Shown piece by piece: positions 24,108-36,653 of a DNA stretch of 64,000 nt. Position 1 is the first letter of the stretch, and each line of letters begins with the position of its first letter. The notes beneath the pieces are model-generated. The model made no database searches, had not been told where the DNA came from, and worked only from the letters and a program-made list of their open reading frames with translations. A program made the position numbers and the translations under genes. Source of the DNA: Mortierella sp. BCC40632 (taxonomy: Eukaryota > Mortierellomycota > Mortierellomycetes > Mortierellales > Mortierellaceae). The DNA lies in NCBI GenBank assembly GCA_011634665.1, contig WAEK01000004.1, positions 2,113,501 to 2,177,500 on the forward strand. The letters run 5' to 3'.

Positions 24108-24615
24108 GACGACTAGCTTTCTGCCTTGGCTTTACCTTGACGTTGAGACTTTTTTTTTCTTCTTCTTTTTTTAGTGTATATAAAGTGTCTGGTCCCATTG
24201 GCCCCATTCATAGAAATGGCAACCATTCGTGTATACTTTATTTATTTATTATTTTTGTTTGATCCGCTTCATTTCCTCTATGGGGAGTCATACCATAAAC
24301 CACACTCTATGGCAGCATGATTTGATCCTCTTAGTATGATACGTTTGATAAAACTCCTACTAGTCAAGTGGCCAGAAAACACAGAGTTCCAGGTGAACGC
24401 CCTTGCTGAAAATAATAAAGGGTTTTCTGGTAGTGTCCGAGAGAACGATACTCCCCATTACAAACATATAGAAAAGTTTTGTCCAGTCTGTATTTGTACA
24501 TGTTTGAAAAATATGTGTGAATCGGCTAGGTTATCTCCCAAGACTCCTAATCCTTCACCTCGTAGCTCAACTTCCCTTCTTTCTTCTTTCTTCTTTATCG
24601 GTATTCGCTATCCTA
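24108..24615. other. intergenic between convergent NCBP2 and SF3A2
   Basis: AT-rich 3' flanks of both genes with T runs near 24150-24172 and a TTTATTTATT stretch near 24238-24250. No gene seen. Confidence 0.6.
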
Positions 24616-25495
24616 TTAAGCAGCTGTCCGCATGGGCGCATGGAAAGGGTTCAAGGGGTTGGCCATTTGTGTTCCTGATCCTGATCCTGTTCCTGGTGCA
24701 TATCCAGGAGCACTCTCCATCCGACTCGAACTCAACATCCTCTGATCATTCTTGAAAAAGAATTGCATCGTGTACCGTTTCCGATCCACATCCCAATGAC
24801 TCCAGAGCTTTTCCTCAGCTCGGTCAATCTCTCTTGACTGGACCTTGAAGGAAATGGTCTCATAGGGTTCCGCAGCAATGACCAAATATTGATGTGCCTT
24901 GTTCGGTGCCTGCACTTGTTGTTCATAGGCCGACATGAATCGGAACCGTGGCTCGATTTCCTGAGCAATCTCGGGGTAGTCGATCTCAAAGAGAAGTCCC
25001 AACTGACGAGAGGCTGGGTCCCGGATCTTGGTGACCGTGTATCCAGGACGACCGATTTTGATCACATTGCGTCGAAAGGTTGGAGCTGTGCCAGCCTTGG
25101 CTGCCTGTTGTTGTTGAGCGGTCAGAGGGGTCATGGCATCGGGTCGTTCCATGGCATCCTTGGCAGCTCGACGACCAAGGTTGGTTTGATGTTTCTTTCC
25201 TTGAGTATGGGCGAGATAAGAGCCTTCGTTGGTGTGGAGGGTCAGACAAAGCTTACACTCGTACGATCCAAGGTGATTCCGCATAAAGTATGGATCCTTT
25301 GCCAAGTCTAGGGGAGAAGGTTGATGTTGTTGTGGTTGTTTTTGTTGGTGTTGTTGTTATTGTTTGAAGAAACACAAATAAAACAAGTAAATCATATACC
25401 CATGGTTAGATGCACTATTCCTTTGAGCAGAATCCTAGGCATAAAGAAATCTCTTCCATGATGCCTGACTGATGGAAGCTGACAAGACTTTTTCT

Positions 25496-25576
<81 letters not shown>

Positions 25577-25622
25577 TTTTTTTTTTTTTTTTTTCTTCCT
25601 TCTTCGTTTCCCTTTTCTCTTT

Positions 25623-25654
<32 letters not shown>

Positions 25655-25787
25655 TTTTTTTCCTTTAAATGGTCTCGAGCGCCAAACGGCGAAGACGTTC
25701 TCTCCTGTCGTTTCCATTGCTCTCGGAGGCGCCTGCGACTCCTGCACTGCCAATCTTGGATCCAACACGGTTCTGTCGATCAACCAT
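24616..25787 (-). CDS. SF3A2: splicing factor SF3A2 (SF3a66/Prp11), intron 1 donor unresolved
   Basis: Exon 1 (25787-25668) encodes MVDRQNRVGSKIGS to RRLALETI; exon 2 (25307-24616) starts with the last two bases of an Asp codon and reads (D)LAKDPYFMRNHLGSYEC to the stop. Together they match the family (RERLRQLALETIDLAKDPYF), ~270 residues. The protein is a subunit of the U2 snRNP SF3a complex that helps engage the branch site. The matrin-type C2H2 zinc finger is YECKLCLTLHTNEGSYLAHT with the distal histidine in KKHQTNL. The metazoan proline-rich C-terminal repeats are absent, as usual for fungi. Oddity: after ETI the sequence reads directly into TAAAGG, with no GT donor, and the intron holds a 69-base CT tract and long T runs. 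Domain identity is sure; the joined model is not. Confidence 0.9.
25501..25662. repeat. (CT)n tract followed by T-rich runs, in SF3A2 intron
   Basis: CT units at 25501-25569, then T runs at about 25573-25594 and 25619-25662, ending only a few bases from exon 1 of SF3A2. On the sense strand this is A-rich followed by (GA)n. Confidence 0.93.
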
Positions 25788-26024
25788 TTTTTGTAAATTA
25801 GTGTTGTTTGAATGATTCTCCTTGTTTTCTGATGAGTAGAGACCGAGTGCTGTATTCTTCTCTTGAGTAGATTTAGCAAGAAGGAGACATCCAAACTCTG
25901 AAAAATAAAAAGAGACTTGATCACATGTAACTGGGCATCTTGCCCAGCTGACTGATGTGATCACGTGTAGACTGTCCTCTTTTTAATAATTTGACTGCTC
26001 TGGCGTGGCAGGAACGCGAAGTGG

Positions 26025-26055
<31 letters not shown>

Positions 26056-26932
26056 CCATCTTCTGGTCAGGACACTAGCTCAAGATAACCTAGCATCATG
26101 AGAAAGAACAGTTCTGGAACAGTCTACCGTTGGAATTAGTTCCTCTGTCAAAGGATACCGAGGCTAATATAGCCGTAGAATAAATAATAATAATAACAAT
26201 AATAATAAAAAAAAAAAGAGCTGTCATCTAGGCGGTCAAAAACACCCTTTGAGAGAACGATAAGAAATAGACGGAGCCTTGGTTGGGGGAAGGAACCTCT
26301 CTCCTAGCAAACAAAATGACGGCTGAAAAGGGCCAAAGGAGGAAGAGAGTACTTTACTCTTTATGCTCGATTCTCTCTCTCTCTCTCTCGCTCTCTCTCA
26401 AATTCATCACTCTCGCTCTCTCACTCTCTCACTCACACATGACATTTCATTGCTCTTCCCGACCTCTGGGGACAGGTAGAGAAAGCACGAGCGTATAATT
26501 TTTTTTTATTATTGTTATTTAAAGAGATTGAGGTTGAGAGTGAGAGAGAGAAGAGTGAGAGTTTAGGAATAAAGAAAAAGAGAAAAAAAAAATAGCACAG
26601 GTTTTTCTTTTCTTTCGATCTCTTTCAACAGCTCGGGGATGGATCGAGTACAAGAGCCCGAGCGACAACCTCACTGCTTACTGCTACTTGACTCTGTCCC
26701 TGATGTGTTTGAATAGAGCGTGAGCAAAAAGGAAAGAAAAAAAAAAGGAGGAAGAAGAAGAGGAAAAAGAAGAAGAGGAGGAGCTCTTTTTCTGTCGTTT
26801 TGTCTGTTTCGTGAGGTGTCTTCTCTTTTTTTTCTTTTTTTTTTCTTTTTTTTTTTTTTTTTAGTCTCTTTTCTTTTTTCGTTTCTTTTATTTTATTTTA
26901 TTTTTTAATTCTTCCTCTTCTTTCTTTCGTTT

Positions 26933-26987
<55 letters not shown>

Positions 26988-27131
26988 GGAGAGGAGTCAT
27001 GCTCAACTCTTTTTATTAACAGCAAAGAGATCCGTTAACTGTTCCTCTACAGTTCTACAAAGGAAAGTGGAGAAGAGAGAAGGGGGGAGGAAGGGAGAGG
27101 TGGGCCTTTTTTTTTTTTTTTTGGTACCATT
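25788..27131. other. intergenic, SF3A2 promoter to 3' flank of the 8-Cys membrane protein
   Basis: Contains CT blocks (26025-26049, 26370-26398), an AAT-rich patch near 26180-26212, purine-rich sequence and T runs ending in a 51-base T homopolymer. No gene is supported. Confidence 0.55.
26935..26985. repeat. 51-base poly-T run
   Basis: Uninterrupted T run, the longest homopolymer in the window, about 150 bases 3' of the minus-strand gene at 27132. Confidence 0.92.
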
Positions 27132-27758
27132 TTACATGTAGTGGCCAGCTTCGCTGTGCTTGCTGCTGTGGTAAGGTCCAGAGGTCGGCACAGTGTGGTC
27201 AAAACCATACTCGTGCGCAGGGTAACCTTGTTGGGGCATGCCTCCGTGGTGATGGTACTGATCATACCCACCACCATAGCCGCCATTACCACCATTGTAT
27301 TGGTCATACTGGTCATACTGAGGTTCGTATCCGCCAACAACACTTCCTCCACTGCCACCAGTAGGTCGGCTGTCAAAAGGAGAAGCACGGTGACCTCCCA
27401 TCGGTCCACGAGAGACTGGAGCTGGGGCGTTGACCAGTGGAGAAGAATGCATTGAGGGCGAGGCAGGGCGAGGCTTCTCCCAGCTATTGTCAACATTCAG
27501 GTATGATGTACCATCCAGATCCAGGGGCGCATGGCGACGGGCACGACGACGACGCATCATGAAGACCGAGATAAGACCAGCCATCACAGCCACACCAATA
27601 ATACCGACAGAGATACCGATCGCTGTTCCACTGGGACCCGAACTACCCGAGGGCTTGTCTCCCGCAGTGGCATTGTCATTCGAGATGCTGGGCAGAGTAC
27701 CGTTGTTTGTGCTCGAAGGACCACCGTTCGTTGAGCTATTGGGGTTGTTGTTGTTGTT

Positions 27759-27789
<31 letters not shown>

Positions 27790-28325
27790 CCTGGCTGACT
27801 GGGCTGAGCGGGTGGATTGCCTCCAGGCTTGCCCAAGTCGGTCAACGTTCCTGGTGCAATGACTCCTGTGTAGGCTGCATTGTAATCCTGGACAGAAATA
27901 CCCCAACCCATACACATCGTTTGATGCTTCTGTGGTGGAGGCACTTCAACCTTGTTGCCGCTGTTCCTCTCACATTTGGCACACTGCCAAAGGACTCTTT
28001 GCATAGCATCGGAACAGATGCATTTAGCAGCCGCTTGTGGTGGCACGAACTCGCCAGTGATCTCAATTTCCGCTGGACCGAACGTGCCTCCACAACCGCT
28101 CATGGCATTGGCATAGGTCTGACAATCGCCACAGAACCCAGTGGGAGGGGGTGCGGCAGTGACCAAGGACGATGACCCAGACAAGAACGAGGTCTGAGAG
28201 GAGAAGAGGGTGCTCAGGACGACAAAGCTGCTCAGAATGGACCATGCCATGGATTTGCGAAGTGAAATCGATGGCTGGGAGCGGCGGTCAGCGGTCCCGG
28301 TGGACGACGATGAGAGAAAGTGCAT
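27132..28325 (-). CDS. type I membrane protein with 8-cysteine ectodomain and Tyr/Gly-rich tail
   Basis: Intronless, 397 residues. A 25-residue basic leader precedes the hydrophobic segment MAWSILSSFVVLSTLF; translation may really start at that second Met (28250), which makes a better signal peptide. The ectodomain has eight cysteines at about 65, 68, 78, 102, 104, 115, 118 and 138 (CGDC...CGG...CIC...CAKC...MCMGW), followed by a run of about 15 Asn and a Ser/Asn linker. A TM at ~234-258 and stop-transfer RRRRARRH lead to a ~135-residue cytoplasmic tail rich in Gly, Tyr, Gln and His (YDQYDQYNGG). Two CxxC pairs suggest disulphides. It is not a CFEM or WSC domain as far as I can tell; a cell-wall or surface sensor role is only a guess. 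Confidence 0.82.
27739..27788. repeat. trinucleotide repeat encoding poly-Asn
   Basis: Nearly pure GTT units on the + strand (AAC codons on the coding strand, one AAT), within the membrane-protein gene. Confidence 0.9.
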
Positions 28326-28669
28326 GATTTGCTGATCGAAAGGGGACGGTTCAGATGGGGTGCTGCTGCTCTGTTGTCAGACCAATACAAGTAGTAGTTG
28401 ACACAGGCAAGCAATGGAGAGTAAGAGTAGAAAAAGAACAAAAGGTTGAGTAACGTTGTTGTGTTGCAAGACGTTGTAGCACAGGAAGGTTGTCACAGAC
28501 GCGTTTGTTGGTTCCAGTCGAAAAAATAAATTAACAGTGTAGGTAGAAAAAAGTCAAAGATTTGGTGTCAAGGTTGAGAAGTGATCGGTGGATGGGTGGG
28601 ATAGTGTCGATGTGGACAATGTGGATAATGTGGGCGGTAGTGTGCACCATGAAAGGATGGAGCAGCAGC

Positions 28670-28709
<40 letters not shown>

Positions 28710-31700
28710 AGAGAGGAGAGGCGGCCAGTGAGACAACAATAATCAGTGTGGTTGTAAAGAGTGTGTATGAGGTGCAAGGAGACGGGAACGAGTAACAGTG
28801 AGGGTTGAGCCCAGGTAGGAGAAAGGGGTCCCAAGAGTCGATGTGACGCAAAAAATCAGGTGTGTGTCGCAGAAGGTCAGTCGGTAGGGAGGAGATGGTG
28901 ATGGCGACGGCGACGACGACAAGAAGGAGAAGAGTATGGACAAGTGGAGGGAAGAGTGGTAAGGAAAATGGAAAGAAGAGAGAGAAAGAGAGAGCAAGAG
29001 TAAGCAAAAAGAGAAAGGAAGAGAAAGAGAGGAAAAAGAGAGAAAAGAGAGGAAAGGAGAAAGCAACATGGTTAGCAAGCGGTTCAATATCACGGTATTC
29101 TTCACAAGGACGCTTCAGCCAGCGCTGCGCTCGGCAGGCAGGCAGGGCGGGGGCCCAGTTGTAGGGCAGGTATGCTGGTTCCTGAATCGGAGCAAGGCCG
29201 TTGTGCAGCCAGAATACTCTGAACTAGTGCAAGACTAAGGCTGGGCCAAGTCATGTACATGGGGGGGGGGAGCTCGGCAAGAGAGTCAAGGGGAGGCAAG
29301 CCATGGACGTTCAGGAAAGAGAAGGGGGTGGGGGAAGAGGGTCAAAGGATGTAAGGATACACACCCCAGGGAGACAACCCAAAAAAAACACAGCCTAGTT
29401 CATCCACCAAAAGACAGGCAGATGAGCTCCCTTCGGCTCCCAATATCAAGAGAGTACCCGAATCGGGTGGCGGACAAAAAAGGCGAGAGGAGCTGGCTCT
29501 TTCGAAGTCATCCATCTCAGCTTGGATGACCCAGCTTCGTCATCATTGTCCTTTTGGACAGGTCGACTACTTTTTTGTTGTTGTTTTTGTTGTTGTTAGG
29601 ATTAGGATGCTGGCTGACAGGCTTTTTCGTTCTGCTCTGTGCTGTTTCGCGACAGATAGGAAGGGCCCCTTCGGGAGCCTAGCCTAGCCAAGTGAGCTCC
29701 CTCACTCTGCCTCTCTTCCTGGTCAAGTTTGGTCTTGTAAAAGTGCGAGCAGACGATTGTGTATGTAGTAGGAGGAAGAGGAAGAAGAAGAGGAGGAGGA
29801 GGAAGCAGAGAGTAAAGCGAGAACAGAATAAAAGAAAAAGAAAGAGAGGAGAAAAGAGGAGCAGCATCGCGCTGTGTGCGTGTCTATGTCTATGCGTGTG
29901 TGTGTGTGTGTGCTGATGTGTGTCTATGGAGATGTTGCGCTCTGTCCCACTCAGTATTGGCCCCGTTGTTCGTTTTGTTCGTTTGGTCGACTCTGTCGTC
30001 CGTTACCTTTTGCAAAAGAATTGTTTGCTCGGGCGTGTCCTCAGTTATTTTTACTCGTTTCCAAGGAGACGCAGCGACAATAGACGGAACGGACAAAGCT
30101 GAGCCAGAGTCTGAAAACAAGGAGGCGGCAATTATCGGCTCGTCTCTGTTTCGTTTCGCTGAGGTTGGAGCGGTGCTGCTTCTGACGATTCGGGAGTCTA
30201 CTGCTGTTGCTGTTGCTGTTGCTGTTGTTATGGGGTGTTGGGCGAGTGTGAGGGTCGTTAGGGATAGGAATAGTGAAGGGATCGATTCAGGAAGTGAAGT
30301 GAGGGCGTGAACAAGATGGTGAACAGGGAGAGGTGTGGACGTGGGTGTGGGCTGCTGAGGGAGCGGAAGGGGCTGTGGGGGCGTTGAACGTTGAAGAGCG
30401 AGGTGAGAATGCGAAGGAGAGGGAGAAGGGAGGGGAAGAACGAGGAGGAAGGGAGGGGGGAATGGATGGAGGGGGAGAGAGTGAAGAGTGTGAAAGGGCC
30501 TGCCGAGGATCCAGACAGGGCAACAGGTACTCGGGGGAACGAGAGTGAGGAAAGGGTGCGGGTGGAGAGAAGAGAAAGAAGAGAAAAAACGAGAGAGTGC
30601 CGCGAACGAGAAAAGATCCCCTCCTCCTCTTCCTCCCCCGACCGTCCCCGCCTCGAGCGGCCAAAGCACCGCACATTCACTTGACTGACATGCAAGCCGC
30701 CCGGCATGTAGTGAGCACCATACAGGGGCGGAGCAGCAATGGCGCCTATCGTCTTGCGAGAGCTTGTTAGAACGACAGCGCCAGATGGTAGGAAGACCAT
30801 GAGCCTTTGCTGCCGAGGGCCGATATGCGGTAGACAGCTGTCTGCGGACACCTTGCATTTTGCTCTGACTCAATGTCCTCAATCCTTCCTCTTTCACTTT
30901 GTTGAAACAAGCATGCTCATCGCTCGCCCAGGCAAGCCGCGTCCGCCAACGGTATTTGAAAAAAAAAAAAAAAAAAAAAAAGCCAGCCCAAAAACCAAAT
31001 TCAACTCATCCCAACCACTGGACAAGCGTCAGCCATCGACCTCCTTCTAGCGGGCGTCTGGCCGCTCCTTTTTTGCCCTCATTAATTAGAGACGGACCAG
31101 CGCTAATTTTATCATTTCAATCTGCTGCTCTGCGAGGACCCACAGCGATGCCCTGCGCGGGGCTAATTCCAAACTATAATTTGGCCTCATCATCCTCATG
31201 TACCTTTTCTAGTTCTCCCCGGCTGCGTGGTGAGGGGTGTACACGGGTTGGCACAGCCTAACATTGTCCAGTTGCGGCGCACTGTTGCACACACACAAAC
31301 ACACTCTTATTCATCTTGTCAACAACACGAGAACATGAAAAAACACAGTTCCACAAATGAGGCCCTTTTCGATCTAAAGTGGGCGTTTACCGTCCAGACC
31401 CTTGTGTGCATTCAAGACTGCTGGAGGATCTTTATCATCGGATCTCGTTCTTCCTGCACGAACTGAACATGTTACCGAGAGTTTCCCAAGGTCTCTCTGA
31501 CCATGACGTCGGGAAAGGGTAGGAGAACAGAAAAAAAAAAAAAAAAAAAAGTAGAAACGCCAAAGGGAACCAGGGGAGGAAGGATCTTGCTCTCAAGGAC
31601 TTTCGATATCGCGAGGCAAAAACTATGATCCAGGACGTAGTGTTTTTCTCTGGAAGTTCTAAGAGCATTCGACTAGACAAAGCCGGGGAAAAGACGAACC

Positions 31701-33109
31701 AGGATAGGGGAGAAGAGTTAAGACAAGAAAGAAACGTCCGTTCGTTCCTCGCCGAACCATGGCCCGAAGACGCGTGGCTGCAATGCTCCCCCCCCCCCTC
31801 TTCTTCTTGCCCTTGCCCTTCTCTCTTTTCTTTTCTTTTCTTTCTCTCTCCCCTTGCCCTCGCCCCTTCCTCCTCTCCCCCTGTCGCAACCTCCTGGCTC
31901 TTTGCGATCCAGCACTTTCCTTCCCTGGGTCAAGTCTTTAGATTTGGGGCAAACAAACAGTGGCACAGTTTCTATGGGAAGGGAGGAATCCTCCGTCTTG
32001 TCATATATTATAAATCCATGTCCAGACCCGGGATAAGGCAAGCCGAAAGATGAGATCTTGTGGGAGTGGAGAAACTCTTGTCCAATCGAATACCCATCAG
32101 CATACCTGCGCCTCCAGGCCGATATACCTTGAGCAAAACGCGAAGTGAGAGAGACATGCTCTTTCTCTCTCTCTCTCTCTTTCTCTTTCTCTCTCTCTCT
32201 AGCCAAATGAGCCCTCTAAAAAAAGCGAGTCCACAAGATTAAAAAAAAAATATTATGGGCGTGCTCACAATCTGTAATAGGTGCTATTCAGGGACGGAGA
32301 CATGGGGTGTAGGGACCCCAAACATTGCCCATGAGGCATGGACTAATCAAAGGGAGCCTGTTCTCGAACCTTGTCTTGGCTTATTTGTTCTCCCTCTCTT
32401 TCTCCTCTCTCTCTCTCTCTCTCTGTCCTTTGTCTGAGACGTAGGCATATTGAGGTTGCAGTGGTGGTGGTACTGTACACTTGGTGTAGGACCTGAATTC
32501 TGCCTGTCTTTCCTTCAAGTGGAGAGAGGTCTTTTCTCCCAAAGTTCCAAAAAAAAAAAAATGCCTCTTCAGCCACGCCGATCGTAATCTTCACTTCACT
32601 TCGTTCGTTGCTCTCCTTCTCGCTCTCGTTCTCTTTTCTCCTTTCTTACTTGCTCTCTCTTTGTCCAGTTGACCCCAATCTTCACCTTTTTCCTCCAATA
32701 GAAGAATGGACTGACAATCTTCTTTTTCTTTCTTTTTTTTTTTTTTTTTTTCCCTTTCAGGATGGATCATTGGGAAAAACGCATAGAGATCATTCCCGTT
32801 TCAGGTTGTGGGCGACCATGGTCCCAGACCAGAGTTCAAAACATGTGGTAAGACCTCCTCCTCCCCTTTGTGTTCCAAGACAGCTGTGCCTTGTGCCTGT
32901 GCTTTCCGTCTTTTCTATTAATTTTTTCTCTCTTTCTTTTGTTTTTTGTTTTTTTTTTTTCATTTCCTCTTTCTTGCGGGAGCATTTTTAAAAAAAGTGT
33001 CGCTTGATGGGGAGAAGTGGAGTGGAGTGAGTGTCCCGTTTATTGGGTTCCGGCAGGGTGAAAGTCTATTACGGTTCTTTTGCCAGTGGAGCTACATACG
33101 AGTGCCATT

Positions 33110-33141
<32 letters not shown>

Positions 33142-33181
33142 TTGGTCGTTAATTGTTTCTCTGCCATCCTGGTCCAGCACT
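28326..33181. other. 4.9-kb intergenic region
   Basis: The first 700 bases look like the promoter of the 8-Cys protein gene, with (GA)n at 28672-28705. The rest has (GT)n near 29890-29912, A/T runs (30960-30980, 31531-31550, 33111-33143), CT tracts (32165-32200, 32404-32423) and purine-rich blocks (30400-30600). No protein or RNA family is recognised. The 3' flank of KGD4 is at the end. Confidence 0.55.
28672..28705. repeat. (GA)n microsatellite
   Basis: About 17 GA units on the + strand, upstream of the minus-strand gene that starts at 28325, so CT on its sense strand. Confidence 0.9.
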
Positions 33182-34576
33182 CTAGTAAATCATGGTTGCT
33201 CCTCCAGTCTAAGTATGGGAGATAGACATGAATATAGATGTTTATAAAAAAAAAAAAAAAAAGTTAGTTTGAATTCGACTCTTTTGAAGAAGAAAAAAAT
33301 AAGGATTATCCCTTCCTCTCCCCTATGCAATTACACGAGACATATCAAGAAATTGATAGGGAAAGGAAAGAAATGATAAACTGGAGAGCTCCTCAACCCT
33401 CTTCTCCCCTCTTTCTTGCTCCAGTCTTCCTGTCTCCAGCAAAACAGCTCTCTCCCTCCCCAACAAATCAAACATAAGTCATCCCTCAAAGTCGAACAGT
33501 ATCATTATAGTTCCTCTATCCCGGATCTCGGCTGAAAGACCTCTTAAACCCATCTCAAAGAAAAGTAGGAAATCATCGGAAAAATGAGGAAGATCGGGAA
33601 TACAAGGAAGCTCGGAGAGGGAGGGAGGGAAGGGGGGTTATCATTACCTCGACTGCCTCAATCTCAACCTCGGTCAATTGAGGACGACGGTAGCGCAAGG
33701 GAAGTCGTGCAAAGTCAAGGTCTCTCCTGTCTGCTCCATGTGTGGTTGGTTTTGATGAGGATGCGGGTGTGGCCTTTGTGGGTGAAGCAGCTTTAAGAGG
33801 GTATTCGGCATCCTTGGGAGCAGCTGGGTGACGGGACACAGGGTGGTGGGCTATACGAAGTTCAAAGAAGCACACGAAAGAGGTATTTCGCCCAGGTCAG
33901 TTTTCTTTTTTTTCTTTTTTTCTTTGACAAGTATTGGCTAAAGAAGTCCTTCAGTCTCTCATCCAAGGTAATGCAGGGGATGCAGTTCTCCTTGGTCAGG
34001 CCGATTTCTACGCGCCTTTGCCTCTGTCCTGTAGAGCGTGTTGTGGATCTTTTCTGCAAAGCACTTGATAAATACAGCACGAGCAGAATAAGGGAGTGGA
34101 GCTCTTTTTTCTTCTCCTTCTTCTTCTGGTCAGGCTTTTTTTAGTTGCCATGCTGCGTTACCGCTCTTGCAAGATGGACTAGCATGTAGGCCTTCCTCTC
34201 TGCGTCAACATTGATTACAAGGCTTGTCTAATGCCTCTTTTTTTTTTTTTTTTTTTTTTTAGTGCCACATCCGTGCATCGGCCTCCCTTGGTTATTGAGT
34301 GATCAACGCGTTCCATTTGACTCTGTTGGGTCCCAGTCAACGGCTGCATGAAGAGCTTTGCTACATCCTGAATCGAGCGATGAGTTGAAATCCGCTCCAC
34401 TCTTTGATGTTTTTTTTTTATCCTGCCATTTTCTCCCTCTCTTGTTTTTTTTTTTTTTTTTTTTTTTAGGCCTTCGTCTACGGACTAGCAGTACCTTCTT
34501 TGAGGGCACTGCGAGGGCCGAGAAACTTGATGAGAGGCGTGCGAACGGCAGCGAGACGAACGGTCGAGGGAATCAT
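33182..34576 (-). CDS. KGD4: 2-oxoglutarate dehydrogenase complex subunit KGD4/MRPS36
   Basis: Three short exons on the minus strand: 34576-34495 (MIPSTVRLAAVRTPLIKFLG...), 33850-33648 (A)HHPVSRHPAAP... to ...EIEAVE), 33208-33182 (TGGATMIY, stop); 103 residues, the same length as human MRPS36. Phases 1 and 0 join correctly. The N-terminal 'PLIKFLGPR' and the C-terminal 'LPLRYRRPQLTEVEIEAVETGGA' (split here: LPLRYRR, then LTEVEIEAVE, then TGGA) match yeast Kgd4 (LPARFRYKPINEHELESINSGGA) and human MRPS36 (LPQKYRRKLVSQEEMEFIQRGG). The protein tethers the E3 dihydrolipoamide dehydrogenase to the E2 core of the mitochondrial 2-oxoglutarate dehydrogenase. Introns are 644 and 439 bases and T-rich, so the gene is easy to miss. 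It ends up 300 bases downstream of SF3A3. Confidence 0.86.
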
Positions 34577-34874
34577 GGTGCTTGAGTAAGAGACTTGACA
34601 GGACGAGGAGGAAGTGTGTGGGAATGAGTCATGACATCGGGCGTTGATTCGGGTGATGCCCCATATTCGCCCGAGAAGTAACGTGACGAAGTAGAAAAAA
34701 AAAATCAAAGCGTCGATCTCCGTTAAAGTGTCCCGCCTGACGAAGGTTGTTCAGCTCACACCCCTACAAACTTTGGACATGTCTTTGCAAAGGATTCTCA
34801 TCCAATGGCATTTTATCCAATGAAAGAGACTCTTTGCCATCTTTTTTTTTTATTTATTACAATACTTGTACATT

Positions 34875-36621
34875 TTAAATGAGTCCCTGGCGCTTGAGAT
34901 CCTCGTACGTCTTCTTGTTGAATACGTTTCCTTCGCTATCCTCAAACTCTTCGATCTGATCCCGCTTCGATCCCTCTGGCTTCGAACCTTTGAGTTTCTT
35001 CGATACTGGATTTATGAAAGAATGAAAGATAAAGCAGGGAGTATAGAGTACAGAATGAGTTTCGTGATGTTCTCTTGCTTTACCTCTTCCATGACCTCTT
35101 CAGAAAAAAACTTACGTGCAAGTGCATCCTCAATACGGACAATCTCGTGGAACTGCCTTGTGTTCGGGATACCAAGACACCGCATACCATGGGCATGGCG
35201 CCATTCCTGAAAGTGCTTGTCAAAGGCTTTGCGGCCCTTGTACACATAGTTTCCACAGATCTCGCAAGAATATTCAACGCCAAGGCCGTGCAGCTTGTAC
35301 AACCAGTATGGGATTGGCTTGCCATCCCATCCTAGTGGCAGCTTCAATGGGTTGTAAACCTTTTCCTCGTCTTCCGAATCAGACTCTTCCAATTCGATTT
35401 GATCCGCCTCCAATTCGAGCTAAACAAGATAGGAGAAGATCAGTAAAGAAGACAAACGAAAAAAAAAACTCCCAAATTGGTTGCCTGTCATCCACAAGAC
35501 TAGTACCCAAAATACCTTCCTCCCCCCCCCCCATTCAACTTACATCACGCTCCCTTCCTGTCAGAGTCTGTTGTCGCTCAACATTCTCTCGGGTATCCTC
35601 AATCTGTTGTCTCAGCGTTTCAGCATACTCCTTGATCAAATACTCGGACCATGCCATCTTGCGCTCAGGGTTGGTTTTCTCTGCCTCTTCCAATGCCTTG
35701 GATCGAAGCTCTGCCACTGAGGCAGAAGCTCCCTCAGCAGCTACACCGCTCGCTCCTCCATTCTCTGCAGCCAACTGAGCTGCAGCCTTGATATGTTTTT
35801 TACTCGTCAAATGTGCATTATAGACCGTATCCTTGGTGTATTGTTTCTTACAAGCGATACAGAACAGATCCATGGACGGAGCATCTTCCTGAGCCACCTT
35901 GGGCCATCCTGGAAGTTCACCCTGAACAAACTTTGTCTCAAACTCCTTTTGTCCATCTCGTTTGATTTCCTCGATGTTGGTCAAAGGCTTGACCCTGCTA
36001 ATGAATCCTTCGAGGTATGAGCGCAGGCTGTCAAGATATCTAGAAGAAAAAAAAAAGTGAATCACGCAAAGGGCTGTTAATAACTCGTGTATTTACTAGA
36101 CTGTAATACCCTTTCCATTTTGGGAAAGAGAAAGAGAGATCGGGATCATGAACAAGAGTGCTTTTGGTACATACTTTTGATAGGTTGCATTCTTCTTCTT
36201 CTTGTCAATCTCATCGAAATGTGTGAAATCGGTCAAATAGCCGAGATAATTGGTTCCTTTCAGGTTCGTCAAGTTCATGTACAGATCATGGACCTCATGC
36301 AAATCCAGGTATCGACCACCGGCTTCCTCGCCCGAGAACATGTCTTCCAACGCCTGAATCTGGGTCTCGGTTGGTTTTTGATCCATGAATTCCAGCTCCA
36401 TGGGCTCGACTTCCTCATTGGGGAATCGATGATGGTGACTCTTGATCTTCTTTAGTCGGCTATAGAATTCACTAAACTCATTGGCGCCAGAGAGTGCATC
36501 CATTTCTTTCTTTCGGGTCCTTTGAAAATTTGGATGAGGTTGAGAAGGAAGATAAGCAAAAGAAATATTGACCCGAGTGGTTAATCATCTTAAATACTCA
36601 AAGAAGAATAATAATATCAGA

Positions 36622-36653
<32 letters not shown>

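Noticed and set aside
29890..30897. Minus-strand open frame of about 335 residues
   Set aside because: Low-complexity Ser/Pro/Leu sequence from purine-rich DNA on the other strand; no motif, no splice support.
32750..32850. Exon-like segment after a TTTCAG acceptor and before GTAAGACC
   Set aside because: 29 residues without similarity, and no flanking exons could be found.
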